Assembly (NCBI GenBank): GCA_002483345.1
Contig: DLHS01000005.1
Coordinates: 30,044-94,043 of the forward strand
DNA: 64,000 nucleotides
From: Bacteroidetes bacterium UBA7662
GTDB taxonomy: Bacteria > Bacteroidota > Bacteroidia > UBA7662
Direction: 5' to 3'
Shown one piece after another: positions 51,001 through 60,858 of the stretch (positions are counted from its first letter, which is position 1; each line of letters opens with the position of its first letter). The translations under genes were made by a program, and so were the position numbers. The notes beneath the pieces were generated by a model. It worked only from the letters and a program-made list of their open reading frames with translations, was not told where the DNA came from and made no database searches.

Positions 51001-52743
51001 TTAACGGAGGATGGCCACCGGATACATTTGAGCAGTTCCTTCATAGTATACGCTGTTGCGGTATATCCAGTCAAGTTGCGCGGCAGGGGTTGGCCGGGTC
51101 GGCTGACCGCTTTTCCAGGCTTCAAACCGGTCACGCAAGTCCTCGTCGTTCCGGAGGAGTTCGGCAGCGGTATCTTCAAAAACATAGGCGCTGAAGTACT
51201 CTTTCTGTTGCAGCACACCATCAAAAAATCCCCAGCTGAAATAGCTGTCAACCCCCCGTGGTTCCAGCATTTCCACCACAAAACGGTCGTTTTCCGTGCC
51301 GGTTGAAACCAATACATCTCCCTTTCGGAAAGTCTGGGTTCTTTTTTCGACCCTAGTCTGAATGTTGTAGTGGAGATAATGCCCCTCATAAGGCCGGCGC
51401 GTGCTCTGATAATCGGTGATAAAGTAAAATTCAGCGGTAACCGTGCTGTCCTGCGTCAAACGACGATATGGAATGCGGTTCCAGTCGAGGCGGTCGATCA
51501 CTTCTGTCCAGGCCTGCGGAATCAGGTAGCTCATGGGTTTGACTACGCTGTCGGAGCTTTTGTAATGATTGTGGTAATGAAGTTTACGCACCCAAGGTTG
51601 CTGACGGTCGTAGTAAAGCCGGTTTTCACCATGCACCTGACTGGTTTTGTAGGCCGGGGTAAATCCTTGAAAGTCGATAGTATCGGCCTGGCTGCGGTCG
51701 ACCTGCCAGTTAAGCGCAAACCAATCTGCCTTTGCGCTGGCTATTTTGGCTTCTTTACGCAACTGCCGCAGGATATGACCCTCTGCCGAAATTTTTGAAA
51801 CACAAAGACTGAGCAATTCCAGAGTGGCTTTTACCCGGGGTTCATAGGCCTTGAGCATGTGAGTTTCGAGCACATAACCGGCAGTGTGAAACAAGGCGGT
51901 ATAACCCGTGCTGTATCTGGGTGTTTCAAGAAAACCAATCAACCCGGAATCAGGCAGTTCATGCTCGGTATTCACATAAGGGCACATCGGATAACCCTTT
52001 TGAGCCATGGCAGTATACAGGGCGGGGGTAAACTGCCTGTTCATCCAATGGCCAACGGCAGGGTGCATTTTGTCTTTCTGTGACGCTATCAAAGTCATCA
52101 CATGCTGGTAGTCGGCTCCGTTGGTGGTGTGGGTATCCAGAAATAAATCCGGATCCCAGTGGCGAAGGGCATTTACCAGGCTCCGGGCATTTTTGCTGTC
52201 GAGTTTGGCGAAATCCCGGTTGAGGTCGAGGTTACGGCTGTTGCCCCGGAAACCATAAGCCTCAGGTCCGTTCTGGTTGGCGCGGCTGTGGCTGTTGCGG
52301 CGCAGGCTGCCATCTACATTAAACACGGGCACGATCAGCACGACGGTGTTTCTGAGCCAGTTTTTCTGAGCAGGATTGCTGAGTAGGTTACGGGCCAGCA
52401 GCATGCTGGCATCAATACCTTCCGGCTCCCCTGGATGGATACCGTTGAGGATAAAAACGATGTTTTTGCCGCTTTTTCTCGCTGCTTCAGGATTAAACGC
52501 TTCATCCGTATCCAATATCACCAGATGCAACGGCCGGCCGATATCGGTCAGACCGATGCTGTCGAGGCGTGCCTGGGGGTATGTCTTGTCCAGCTTCCTG
52601 TACCAGGCAATGCAGTCGTCGTAGGTGGTAGTCTGGTTGCCGTTACCCGACTCGTAGGGGGTAGGCAGAGATTGGCCGGAGGCGGTATCGCAAAGCAGCA
52701 GACCGGCTAAAAGGCTGGCCAGAAGAATGGTGTTTTTTTTCAA
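51001..52743 (-). CDS. M14 family zinc carboxypeptidase-like, secreted, 580 aa
   Basis: A signal peptide (residues 1-23) precedes an M14 domain with zinc ligands His103 and Glu106 in GIHPGEPEG and His205 in FLDTHTTNGAD; NLDLNRDF at about 171-178 is another family block. The C-terminal 250 residues are beta-rich and unassigned. It probably trims peptides outside the inner membrane. It starts with TTG (52743-52741) overlapping the upstream stop as TTGA, so an ATG start does not exist here. It abuts the ClC gene with 6 bp between. Confidence 0.9.
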   Translation of the reverse strand: MKKNTILLASLLAGLLLCDTASGQSLPTPYESGNGNQTTTYDDCIAWYRKLDKTYPQARLDSIGLTDIGRPLHLVILDTDEAFNPEAARKSGKNIVFILNGIHPGEPEGIDASMLLARNLLSNPAQKNWLRNTVVLIVPVFNVDGSLRRNSHSRANQNGPEAYGFRGNSRNLDLNRDFAKLDSKNARSLVNALRHWDPDLFLDTHTTNGADYQHVMTLIASQKDKMHPAVGHWMNRQFTPALYTAMAQKGYPMCPYVNTEHELPDSGLIGFLETPRYSTGYTALFHTAGYVLETHMLKAYEPRVKATLELLSLCVSKISAEGHILRQLRKEAKIASAKADWFALNWQVDRSQADTIDFQGFTPAYKTSQVHGENRLYYDRQQPWVRKLHYHNHYKSSDSVVKPMSYLIPQAWTEVIDRLDWNRIPYRRLTQDSTVTAEFYFITDYQSTRRPYEGHYLHYNIQTRVEKRTQTFRKGDVLVSTGTENDRFVVEMLEPRGVDSYFSWGFFDGVLQQKEYFSAYVFEDTAAELLRNDEDLRDRFEAWKSGQPTRPTPAAQLDWIYRNSVYYEGTAQMYPVAILR

Positions 52744-53327
52744 GGGTGGTGGCTTAGGTAATCGGCTACATATGCCTGCAGCTCGGGGAAAAACAAATCA
52801 AATTCCTGCCCGAAGGCATCCATATGTGCTTCGAGGGCAGCTGGCGCGCGTTCCATACCGCTTTCGAAACGGGCCCGGCGGCTCATGCCGTTCATCACCC
52901 GGCGGATGCCTTCCAACTGACCGTAATTTGTGAGCCAGTCGTATTTTTCCATAAAGGGCAACATGCCCTGGGCACGTTCCGGCAATAATTCAAACTGCCG
53001 GTTCATCTCAGCATAAATGCTTCGGGAAAACTCAGCCAGCGGAACCGGGTGAAAATCTGTCCAGCGCTTGGCTAAAAAATGATCGTAGAAAACATCCACG
53101 ATTACCGGGGCGTATTTCCTGAATTCAGGTTGCAGCCGTGCTTTGCTCTGCCCCACTACCCCATGGCTGTCGGTAAAGGCATCGATGGCATGATGCAGCC
53201 GGATACCCCGCTGAATATCAGCCGGATAATAGGATACAGGCCTGTTTTTCAGGTGGTCGGCAATGAAATTACCCAGCCGCAAAGCTGTGTCATCGCCCGA
53301 CAGATACAAATGTGCCAGGTAGTTCAC
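52740..53327 (-). CDS. Acyl carrier protein phosphodiesterase-like (DUF479) protein
   Basis: About 195 residues with the AcpH/DUF479 signature NYLAHLYLSGDDTALRLGNFIAD at the N-terminus, then RGIRLHHAIDAFTDSH and VDVFYDHFLAKRW. Such proteins remove 4'-phosphopantetheine from ACP, the family's proposed role. The metal-binding Asp and His residues (HHAID, YDHF) are retained. The family normally starts at NYLAH; here that is a GTG at 53327 with an AGG just upstream, whereas the frame is open to an ATG at 53351. Its TGA overlaps the TTG of the M14 gene. Confidence 0.9.
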   Translation of the reverse strand: MNYLAHLYLSGDDTALRLGNFIADHLKNRPVSYYPADIQRGIRLHHAIDAFTDSHGVVGQSKARLQPEFRKYAPVIVDVFYDHFLAKRWTDFHPVPLAEFSRSIYAEMNRQFELLPERAQGMLPFMEKYDWLTNYGQLEGIRRVMNGMSRRARFESGMERAPAALEAHMDAFGQEFDLFFPELQAYVADYLSHHP

Positions 53328-53589
53328 CCTACAAATAAACACATTAGCCACTGATTTTTGGACGGACTTCCGATAAGCATCGGGTCATGAACAGCACCCT
53401 CAGCGAGCTGCTCCGGTCGCTGTTTTTGCAATTACTGTGTTTGAAAACGAGCGTCTTTCCCGGACTTTTGTACATTGCAGCCGCTGAATCATGATTTTCA
53501 TCGAATTACATTATTTATTGTTCCGTGAATAGCTGCGTATATTCACATCCGCCTTCGGGCACAACCAACCAGATGCCATTCCCCCTTCC

Positions 53590-54894
53590 ATGAGAAAACC
53601 AACCGGTCAGGACCATCTTCATCACAAACTGCAGGGGCGGATCATGGAATTTTTCCCGGAAGGTTTACCCGACACGGTTTCTTTGGATGCTTTTATCCGG
53701 GCAATTCAGGAGGATTATGACGCTTTCGAAAGTAAGCTGGCACAGCTGGTGCAGACAACAGCCGAAAATGTAATCACCGAAAGGAAGGAAAGTGAAAACC
53801 GCATTGAACAACTGGTGGTCTGGCTTGATGAGTCGAGCGAGGCGGTACAGGTTTGCAGGGAAGACGGAATAATTGTATTTACGAACAAGGAATCCTGCCG
53901 TCGTTTAGGTAAAACGGCCGGTCAGGTCATAGGTCAGCACATTGGTCAGGTTGAAAAAGCATTTGAAATCCCCGGATCATGGGAAAGTCAGTTTGCAGTC
54001 TTACGCGAACAAGGCCACATGTCTATTCAGGGAGAGCACAAACGTGCTGATAACACCACTTTCCCGGTGGAGGTATCGGTTAAATACCACGAACACGAAG
54101 GTATTGGCTACGCCCTGGCGTTTATCAGCGATATCACCGAGCGGGTTGAACATGAAAAAAAACTCGCCGCCTACACCCGTCATCTCGAACAAACCAACAG
54201 CGAGCTTGACCAGTTTGCCTATGTGGTCAGTCACGACCTGAAATCTCCGCTGCGGGGCATCAACAACCTCAGTGAGTGGCTTGAAGAGGATATCGGTGAC
54301 AAACTGAGCGAACAATCCCGTAAACATTTCGATTTGCTGCGTGGGCGTGTACACCGGCTGGAGAGCCTCATCGACGGCATCCTCCAGTACAGCAGAGCCG
54401 GCAAGTCGAAAACAGAGACAGAAGCCATTGTGCTGCCGGATTTTGTTGAAGATATTTTTGCCGATTACAGACTCGAAAATCCTCAGGTGCAGCTTTGGTC
54501 CGAAGGTGCAGCGGCCCTGTTGCAGACCGAACGGGTATCCCTTTTTCAGGTGCTGAATAACCTTATTTCAAATGCCATCAAACACAACGATAAACCAGCC
54601 ATACAGGTAGTTGTCAGGTGGACAGAGGGAGCGGACGGTTTTATGCACTTTGTAGTAGAAGACAACGGTCCGGGTATTGAAGCGCTCTATCATGAAAAAA
54701 TCTTCCGCATCTTCCAAACGCTTCAGGCCCGTGACATCAAAGACAGCACTGGTGTGGGTTTGTCTGTTTCCAAAAAAATAGTGGAAGAAAAAGGGGGTAC
54801 TATTGGTTTAAAATCAACTTTCGGACAAGGTGCTGCCTTCAGCTTCAGCTGGCCCGTCAAGGAAGACCGGAGCAGCGGAATATTCAGGGTTTGA
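53590..54894 (+). CDS. PAS-domain sensor histidine kinase (orphan), 434 aa
   Basis: No membrane segment. A helical N-terminal region (25-70) leads to a PAS domain (about 73-185; VCREDGIIVFTNKESCRRLGK). A HisKA helix follows with phospho-acceptor His215 in YVVSHDLKSPLRG, then a HATPase_c domain with N-box NNLISNAIKHN, G1 DNGPGIE and G2 GVGLSV. A classic HPK3-type soluble kinase, unpartnered: no response regulator flanks it. It converges on a TPR-like gene with 11 bp shared. The 238-bp region upstream (53352-53589) shows nothing I recognise beyond AT-rich sequence. Confidence 0.93.
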   Translation: MRKPTGQDHLHHKLQGRIMEFFPEGLPDTVSLDAFIRAIQEDYDAFESKLAQLVQTTAENVITERKESENRIEQLVVWLDESSEAVQVCREDGIIVFTNKESCRRLGKTAGQVIGQHIGQVEKAFEIPGSWESQFAVLREQGHMSIQGEHKRADNTTFPVEVSVKYHEHEGIGYALAFISDITERVEHEKKLAAYTRHLEQTNSELDQFAYVVSHDLKSPLRGINNLSEWLEEDIGDKLSEQSRKHFDLLRGRVHRLESLIDGILQYSRAGKSKTETEAIVLPDFVEDIFADYRLENPQVQLWSEGAAALLQTERVSLFQVLNNLISNAIKHNDKPAIQVVVRWTEGADGFMHFVVEDNGPGIEALYHEKIFRIFQTLQARDIKDSTGVGLSVSKKIVEEKGGTIGLKSTFGQGAAFSFSWPVKEDRSSGIFRV

Positions 54895-55639
54895 GCATCA
54901 TCCGCTCGAAATAGGAGCTTGTTTTTACCCCGTCTTTTTGCAGGGTGTCGAGCAGTTGCAGATACCGTTTCCGGTAGCTTTCATAGGATTGCCAGCGAGC
55001 CTGTTGTTCATAAAAGGCGGCGCTCACGAAGTAAAAATCCAATGTTCCCTGCCAGTGAAAATCACCTGTTTCCAATAGTGCTGCCGCTTCGGCCTGTAAA
55101 CGTTCCGCTTCCGGGAAATTAAGCCGCCAGGTTTCGAGATAAATCAGTTGGTTACGCCCCAGCAAACGGCGGTAATCCTGCTTTTCGGTATCCCAGAAGC
55201 GCAGGGCTGTCCGGGTATAATGCACGGCAGAATCATAATCCAGCGCATGCATACACAACCGGCCGAGGTCATATTGTGTCGCAGCCACCCCAAAGGCTGC
55301 CTGCTGCCGGGTATAGGCTGACAGTGCTTCGTACAATTCCTTTTTTCCGCCGGGGAAGTCTCCCATTCGTCCGAGCAGATAGCCCTTGAATTTGCGGAGA
55401 TTGGCAATTTCAAGTGGTTCCTGCAGCGCTACCCAGAGAGAAAGGGCGCTGTCGGTGCAGAGGAGTGCTCTTTGGAGATCGTTTTCAAGCTCTTCTTTCC
55501 GGAAGCCCTCGTTTTGCCAGTCGATGGCACGCTCCACAGTTTCGTGGCGGACTTCCAGCAGACTGTCAGAACCGGTTTGTGCCCAGGACCGGAATGGGCA
55601 CAGCCAGCATAAGGCAGACAGAAGCAGGAGATAACGCAT
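54884..55639 (-). CDS. Exported TPR-like protein, 251 aa
   Basis: A signal peptide begins at ATG 55639 (MRYLLLLSALCWLCPFRSWA). The body is all-helical with tetratricopeptide-like pairs (for example ALRFWDTEKQDYRRLLGRNQL and FPEAERLQAEAAALLETGDF), and a mid-protein LGRLCMHALDYDSAVHYTRTAL unit fits the TPR consensus. Scaffold for a periplasmic complex or signalling role possible. The frame extends 70 codons upstream, but those are not protein-like. The 3' ends of this and the histidine kinase gene overlap by 11 bp. Confidence 0.8.
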   Translation of the reverse strand: MRYLLLLSALCWLCPFRSWAQTGSDSLLEVRHETVERAIDWQNEGFRKEELENDLQRALLCTDSALSLWVALQEPLEIANLRKFKGYLLGRMGDFPGGKKELYEALSAYTRQQAAFGVAATQYDLGRLCMHALDYDSAVHYTRTALRFWDTEKQDYRRLLGRNQLIYLETWRLNFPEAERLQAEAAALLETGDFHWQGTLDFYFVSAAFYEQQARWQSYESYRKRYLQLLDTLQKDGVKTSSYFERMMLKP

Positions 55640-55778
55640 CACAGAAGGAACGGATAAAACTACGGATTTCTTGCCGGCATGGTTCCCAAACAAAGGCGTA
55701 CGCTGAAAACAGCCTACCTTTTTATCCGAAATACGCCCCCCTTGTCTTATCTTAGCAGCGCCAAGCCCCAAGCCTGAT

Positions 55779-57545
55779 ATGGATCTTTTCAAAGACTTTA
55801 AAACGGCCGACCGCACCCTCTGGGAGGCGGCGGTAACCAAAGAACTCAAAGGTGAAACGGCCGATAAGCTGCGCAGTAAAACCGAAGACGGCTTACAATT
55901 GGAGCCTTATTACACGGCGGCAGATTTGCCGCAAGACACATCCAGACAGCTGCCGGGAGATTTACCCTACCGCCGCGGACTCCGGGCCAATCACAACGAC
56001 TGGGTGCTGTTTGAGAGGTTTGTCATCCATGATGCTGTTCAGACCAACAAAGAGGTTTTACACGCCCTCATGCATGGTACTGAAGGGCTGATATTCGATG
56101 GTACCATCCCTGATCCGCAGACCTTCGGGAAACTGACAGAAGAATTACTGCCACAATACCTCATTCTCTGTTTTCGCAACACCGATCCTGTTCCGCTGGC
56201 CGGCTGGCTCAAAGCCTGGGCCGACCGACTTGAATTACCCGGTGTGGCTTTGCGTGGCAGTACCGGGTACGATCCGCTGGGTGCCGCTTATTTTGGAGAT
56301 GAAGTTCGTCACCTCCCCCTTGGCCCGCTTGTAAAACAATATCAGCAACATCTCCCCGCTTTTTTACCTGTCAGCGTAAATGCTGCCCGTTTCCGTGATC
56401 AGGGTGCCAGCCTGATACAGGAATTAGGCATCGCCCTGGCATTGGGCAATGCCTATCTCAACCGTATGCTGGAAGATGGTTTAAGTTTGGATGAAGCTAC
56501 CCCCGCCCTGCAGTTTGAGCTGGCGGTTGGTACGGACTATTTCGCCGAAATGGTCAAATTCAGAGCTTTCCGACAGCTTTGGGCCGGGTTGGTGTATGCT
56601 TATGAACCTAAACACAGCTGCAGTGCTGCTGCCAATCTGCTGGCGGTTTCTGCCGGATATACCCTGTCTGCCATCGACCCGCATACCAATCTGCTGCGGT
56701 TAACTACCGCGGCCATGTCGGCTGTATTGGGTGGGGTACACGGGCTGGAATTACGGTCGTTTGACGAGCCTGTCAATGGCGGTAGTTCGCTGGGTGCCGA
56801 GCTGAGTCGGAACATACAACTGTTGCTGAAAAACGAAGCCTATTTCGATAAAGTAGCAGACCCTGCGGCGGGCAGTTTTTACCTTGAATCGCTTACCGAT
56901 CAGATTTCAGACCATGCCTGGGCCTTTTTTCAGGAGATAGAAGGCCAGGGCGGCTATGCAGAATCTGTTGCTTCAGGCTGGCTGAAGGCTCAGATTACCA
57001 CCCACCGCCGGAGCCTCGAAACGGCTGTGGCCTCGCGGAAAAAAATACTCGTGGGTGTTAACCAGTATCCTGATCAGCAGCATGCAGGTATCGAAAACTG
57101 GCCGGGGTCTGATTTCCGGCTTTCAGCCGACTTTGAATCCCTGCGCAGGCAAACTGCGACTGCCAAAATGCGCCCTAAGGTGTTTTTGCTGCCCATAGGC
57201 GATGTTTCCCTGCGTTTGGCACGCGCTACCTTCGCCGGTAATTTCTTTGGCTGCGCAGGTTATGACATCATCGAAAACAACGGCTTCGACAGCATGACAG
57301 CCGGTTGTGACGCTGCGCTGAAAAGCGGCGCACAAGTAATTGTTTTATGTGGTGCGGATGCTGAATACCCGACCCTGGTGCCTGAATTCTGCCGGCTGAC
57401 CGGTGGCAAAGCCGAGCTTGTTTTAGCCGGTTATCCGAAAGAGGAGCTGGAAGCCTACCGTCAGGCGGGCATCGGACATTTTATTCATGTGCGGGCCAAC
57501 CTGCTCGAAACCCTTCAACAATTTCAACAAATCCTGTTGTCATGA
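55779..57545 (+). CDS. mutA: Methylmalonyl-CoA mutase, small (beta) subunit
   Basis: 588 residues, homologous to the large subunit but lacking its catalytic and cobalamin-binding residues; it stabilises the heterodimer that interconverts methylmalonyl-CoA and succinyl-CoA. Seen: ADPAAGSFYLESLTDQI near residue 364-380 and a C-terminal B12-like domain whose DxHxxG is replaced (region VFLLPIGDVSLRLARATFAG). It overlaps mutB by 4 bp (ATGA). The start codon at 55779 follows a possible TATCTTAG promoter-like box. No cobalamin riboswitch is recognised upstream. Confidence 0.95.
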   Translation: MDLFKDFKTADRTLWEAAVTKELKGETADKLRSKTEDGLQLEPYYTAADLPQDTSRQLPGDLPYRRGLRANHNDWVLFERFVIHDAVQTNKEVLHALMHGTEGLIFDGTIPDPQTFGKLTEELLPQYLILCFRNTDPVPLAGWLKAWADRLELPGVALRGSTGYDPLGAAYFGDEVRHLPLGPLVKQYQQHLPAFLPVSVNAARFRDQGASLIQELGIALALGNAYLNRMLEDGLSLDEATPALQFELAVGTDYFAEMVKFRAFRQLWAGLVYAYEPKHSCSAAANLLAVSAGYTLSAIDPHTNLLRLTTAAMSAVLGGVHGLELRSFDEPVNGGSSLGAELSRNIQLLLKNEAYFDKVADPAAGSFYLESLTDQISDHAWAFFQEIEGQGGYAESVASGWLKAQITTHRRSLETAVASRKKILVGVNQYPDQQHAGIENWPGSDFRLSADFESLRRQTATAKMRPKVFLLPIGDVSLRLARATFAGNFFGCAGYDIIENNGFDSMTAGCDAALKSGAQVIVLCGADAEYPTLVPEFCRLTGGKAELVLAGYPKEELEAYRQAGIGHFIHVRANLLETLQQFQQILLS

Positions 57546-59686
57546 GCCACCTCAAACCAGATTTTACAAAACGCGGTTACCGCGTGGCCCCCGAGCAGGA
57601 TTATTACGATCCGGAGAAAAGAGAGGAGTGGCAAACCGCCGAAAAAATCCCCCTGAAATCGACTTACCTGGCCGATGACCTGACCGATGCGCAACAACTC
57701 GGCTTCGGTGCCGGAATAGCTCCCTTTTTAAGAGGTCCGTATGCCTCCATGTATGTTAAAAGGCCCTGGACCATCCGCCAGTATGCCGGTTTCAGCACTG
57801 CAGAGGCATCCAATGCCTTCTACCGCCGCAACCTGGCCGCCGGACAAAAAGGACTGTCGGTAGCCTTCGACCTGGCTACCCACCGCGGGTATGATTCAGA
57901 CCATCCCCGGGTGGAGGGCGATGTAGGCAAAGCCGGCGTTGCCATCGATACGGTGGAGGATATGAAGATCCTCTTTGATCAGATACCCCTGGGTGAAATG
58001 AGTGTAAGTATGACCATGAATGGCGCCGTACTGCCCATCATGGCCTTTTACATCGTGGCGGCCGAGGAGCAGGGAGTGAGCCCCGAACAGCTCAGCGGTA
58101 CCATCCAGAACGACATCCTCAAGGAGTTCATGGTACGCAATACCTACATCTACCCGCCCGGACCCTCCATGCGCATCATCGCCGACATTTTCGGTTATAC
58201 TGCCCGGAAGATGCCCCGGTTTAACAGCATTTCCATCAGCGGCTACCACATGCAGGAGGCAGGCGCCACCGCCGATCTCGAACTGGCCTACACCCTCGCC
58301 GACGGGCTTGAATACATCCGTACCGGCCTGGCCGCGGGGCTGGATATTGATGCTTTTGCACCCCGTCTGTCTTTTTTCTGGGCCATCGGCATGAACCATT
58401 TTATGGAGATTGCCAAACTCAGGGCGGGTCGTTTGTTGTGGGCGAAGCTTGTGCAGCAGTTCGGACCCAAAAACAGCAAATCACTGGCATTGCGTACCCA
58501 CTGCCAGACCTCCGGCTGGAGTCTTACCGAACAGGATCCTTTCAACAATGTGGCCAGGACCTGCATGGAGGCACTGGCCGCCGCTTTGGGACATACCCAG
58601 TCGCTGCATACCAATGCGCTCGACGAAGCCATCGCCCTGCCGACCGATTTCAGCGCCCGCATCGCCCGTAATACGCAGTTGTATCTGCAGGATGAAACCA
58701 ATATCACCAAAGTGGTCGATCCCTGGGGTGGCAGCTACTATGTGGAGGCCCTCACCGATGCTTTGGTCAACAAGGCCTGGGCGCATCTCGAAGAAATTGA
58801 ACAACTCGGCGGCATGGCCAAAGCCATTGAAACCGGTGTGCCCAAAATGCGCATCGAAGAAGCCGCCGCCCGCAAACAGGCCCGCATTGATGGAGGAAAA
58901 GATATCATAGTAGGGGTTAACCGCTACAACAGTGGCCGTGAAACCAATATCGAGATACTGGAAGTAGACAATGCCGTGGTCCGCCTGTCACAGCTTAAAC
59001 GCCTCGAAACCGTTAAAGCCAGCCGGGACAATGTCGCGGTTGCCAAAGCACTTACTGCCCTCACCGAAGCTGCCCGCAGCGGAGCAGGTAATCTGCTGGA
59101 ACTCGGCGTAGCTGCGGCAAGGCTCCGCGCAACACTGGGGGAGATATCGGATGCACTTGAAGAAGTTTATGGCCGCTACAAGGCCACCATCCGCGCCATT
59201 TCTGGTGTATATTCGAATGAAATCCGCATGGACGAAAGTTTTAAAGCCGCCCGCGAAAGGGTTGAGGCCTTTGCAGTGAGTGAAGGCCGTCGCCCGCGTG
59301 TCCTCATCGCCAAGATGGGCCAGGACGGGCATGACCGGGGCGCCAAGGTCATCGCCACCTCTTTTGCCGACCTTGGTTTTGATGTCGACATCGGTCCTTT
59401 GTTCCAGACGCCGGCCGAAACCGCCCGTCAGGCCGTCGAAAACGACGTACATGTTGTCGGTGCTTCCTCACTGGCAGCAGGCCATAAAACGCTGGTGCCG
59501 CAATTGCTGGCTGAATTGGCTGCCCTCGGCCGCCCCGATATCCTGGTGGTGGCAGGCGGTGTAATTCCTCAACAGGATTACGACTTTCTGTACAAGGCCG
59601 GGGTGGCAGGTATTTTCGGCCCTGGTACGGTGATTGCCCAGGCAGCCCTTGAAATCCTGGAGCGTCTTGATTCTAAAACCGCCTGA
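57542..59686 (+). CDS. mutB: Methylmalonyl-CoA mutase, large (alpha) subunit
   Basis: Catalytic subunit of 714 residues; coenzyme B12 is held base-off by the DxHxxG motif GQDGHDRGAK near residue 597. The substrate barrel is complete, with YASMYVKRPWTIRQYAGFSTAEASNAFYR near the N-terminus and DPWGGSYYVEALT near 395-407. Works in propionate and branched-chain amino-acid breakdown or, in reverse, in propionate production. Operon mutA-mutB-meaB with ATGA coupling to mutA and a short gap before meaB. Confidence 0.97.
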   Translation: MSHLKPDFTKRGYRVAPEQDYYDPEKREEWQTAEKIPLKSTYLADDLTDAQQLGFGAGIAPFLRGPYASMYVKRPWTIRQYAGFSTAEASNAFYRRNLAAGQKGLSVAFDLATHRGYDSDHPRVEGDVGKAGVAIDTVEDMKILFDQIPLGEMSVSMTMNGAVLPIMAFYIVAAEEQGVSPEQLSGTIQNDILKEFMVRNTYIYPPGPSMRIIADIFGYTARKMPRFNSISISGYHMQEAGATADLELAYTLADGLEYIRTGLAAGLDIDAFAPRLSFFWAIGMNHFMEIAKLRAGRLLWAKLVQQFGPKNSKSLALRTHCQTSGWSLTEQDPFNNVARTCMEALAAALGHTQSLHTNALDEAIALPTDFSARIARNTQLYLQDETNITKVVDPWGGSYYVEALTDALVNKAWAHLEEIEQLGGMAKAIETGVPKMRIEEAAARKQARIDGGKDIIVGVNRYNSGRETNIEILEVDNAVVRLSQLKRLETVKASRDNVAVAKALTALTEAARSGAGNLLELGVAAARLRATLGEISDALEEVYGRYKATIRAISGVYSNEIRMDESFKAARERVEAFAVSEGRRPRVLIAKMGQDGHDRGAKVIATSFADLGFDVDIGPLFQTPAETARQAVENDVHVVGASSLAAGHKTLVPQLLAELAALGRPDILVVAGGVIPQQDYDFLYKAGVAGIFGPGTVIAQAALEILERLDSKTA

Positions 59687-59694
59687 GTTTGGCC

Positions 59695-60672
59695 ATGTCC
59701 ATCGAGCCAGCTCAACTGTTTGAAGCGCTGAAAAACGGCGACAGAGCCGCTTTGGCAAGGGCTATTACCCTGGTAGAAAGCCGGGCTTCCAAACACCGGC
59801 AAGCCGCGGCTGAATTACTTGCGCTGTGCCTGCCCGTAAGCGGTAGATCACTTCGTTTGGGCATTACCGGAGTGCCGGGCGTGGGGAAAAGCACTTTTAT
59901 CGACAGCTTTGGCAGTCTTTTAACAGCCGAAGGGCACAAAGTGGCTGTTTTGGCCATTGATCCCAGCTCCGGCCGGACCGGCGGGAGCATTTTGGGTGAT
60001 AAAACCCGTATGGAGAAGCTCTCACAGGATATGAATGCCTTTATCAGACCCACGGCTGCAGGTACCACCCTCGGTGGTGTAGCCCGCAACAGCTGGGAAG
60101 CCATGATTTTGTGCGAAGCTGCCGGGTACGATATTATTTTGATTGAAACAGTAGGCGTGGGTCAGAGCGAGACGGCTGTTCACGGACTGGTCGACTTTTT
60201 CCTGCTGCTGATGCTGGCAGGTGCAGGAGATGAGTTACAGGGCATCAAAAGGGGAATTATGGAGATGGCAGATTTGCTCGTCATCAACAAAGCCGAAGGC
60301 GACAATCTGATCAAAGCCAGGATGGCCGCCGCCGAATACCGCAATGCCCTCCACCTTTTCCCGGCGCATCCCGGTGAGTGGACGACAGAGGTATTACTGT
60401 CTTCCGCACTTTCTGGTGAAGGAGTGGCAGAAGTCTGGACAACGATCGGGAGGTACTTTGACCTGGTAAAACCCAACGGCTATTTTGATCAGCGTCGCCG
60501 GGAACAGTCGGTACGACAATTCCACGACCACATCCAATACCAGCTGGAAATGGCCCGTTCTGCCAATCCGGAACTGATGGCCCTGTACCACACGCTTGAA
60601 ACTGCAGTAGCCCAAGGGGAACGTAATCCATTTGAGGCTGCATTGATATTTACAGGGAAATTGTTGCGTTAA
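59695..60672 (+). CDS. meaB: MeaB/ArgK-type GTPase, methylmalonyl-CoA mutase chaperone
   Basis: GTPase of the G3E family that gates B12 loading and reactivation of methylmalonyl-CoA mutase. Walker A GVPGVGKS at residues 59-66; the switch-III-like region and VLAIDPSSGRTGGSILGDKTRM are intact, as are IIETVGVGQSE (IETVGVGQSE) near 149-158 and the NKAEGD base-recognition loop. The ATG at 59695 is chosen over an upstream TTG at 59689. It is the third gene of the mut operon, eight bases after mutB. Confidence 0.95.
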   Translation: MSIEPAQLFEALKNGDRAALARAITLVESRASKHRQAAAELLALCLPVSGRSLRLGITGVPGVGKSTFIDSFGSLLTAEGHKVAVLAIDPSSGRTGGSILGDKTRMEKLSQDMNAFIRPTAAGTTLGGVARNSWEAMILCEAAGYDIILIETVGVGQSETAVHGLVDFFLLLMLAGAGDELQGIKRGIMEMADLLVINKAEGDNLIKARMAAAEYRNALHLFPAHPGEWTTEVLLSSALSGEGVAEVWTTIGRYFDLVKPNGYFDQRRREQSVRQFHDHIQYQLEMARSANPELMALYHTLETAVAQGERNPFEAALIFTGKLLR

Positions 60673-60858
60673 GAGGACCAGACCGGAATAAGAAGACAAA
60701 GGGATTCCTCCTCAGAAAGACCTTTTTCTCAACATTACAGGCATAACCACAGCATTTCATGGTTTCGGAGGCCGTCAGTTTCTCAGGTGACTTCTTCGTC
60801 AAGGGTTGTTACAAGCGTGGCATCCTTTGCGCCCTTAACCACCAGCCCCCGGCTTTCC

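Noticed and set aside
55640..55778. Cobalamin riboswitch upstream of mutA
   Set aside because: The 139-bp gap is too short and lacks the conserved B12-box-like segments I would expect; only a weak promoter-like box was noted.
60673..60858. Short open frames between meaB and DUF2200
   Set aside because: A few frames of 25-40 codons exist on both strands but have no start signal, conserved motif or RNA fold; treated as non-coding.
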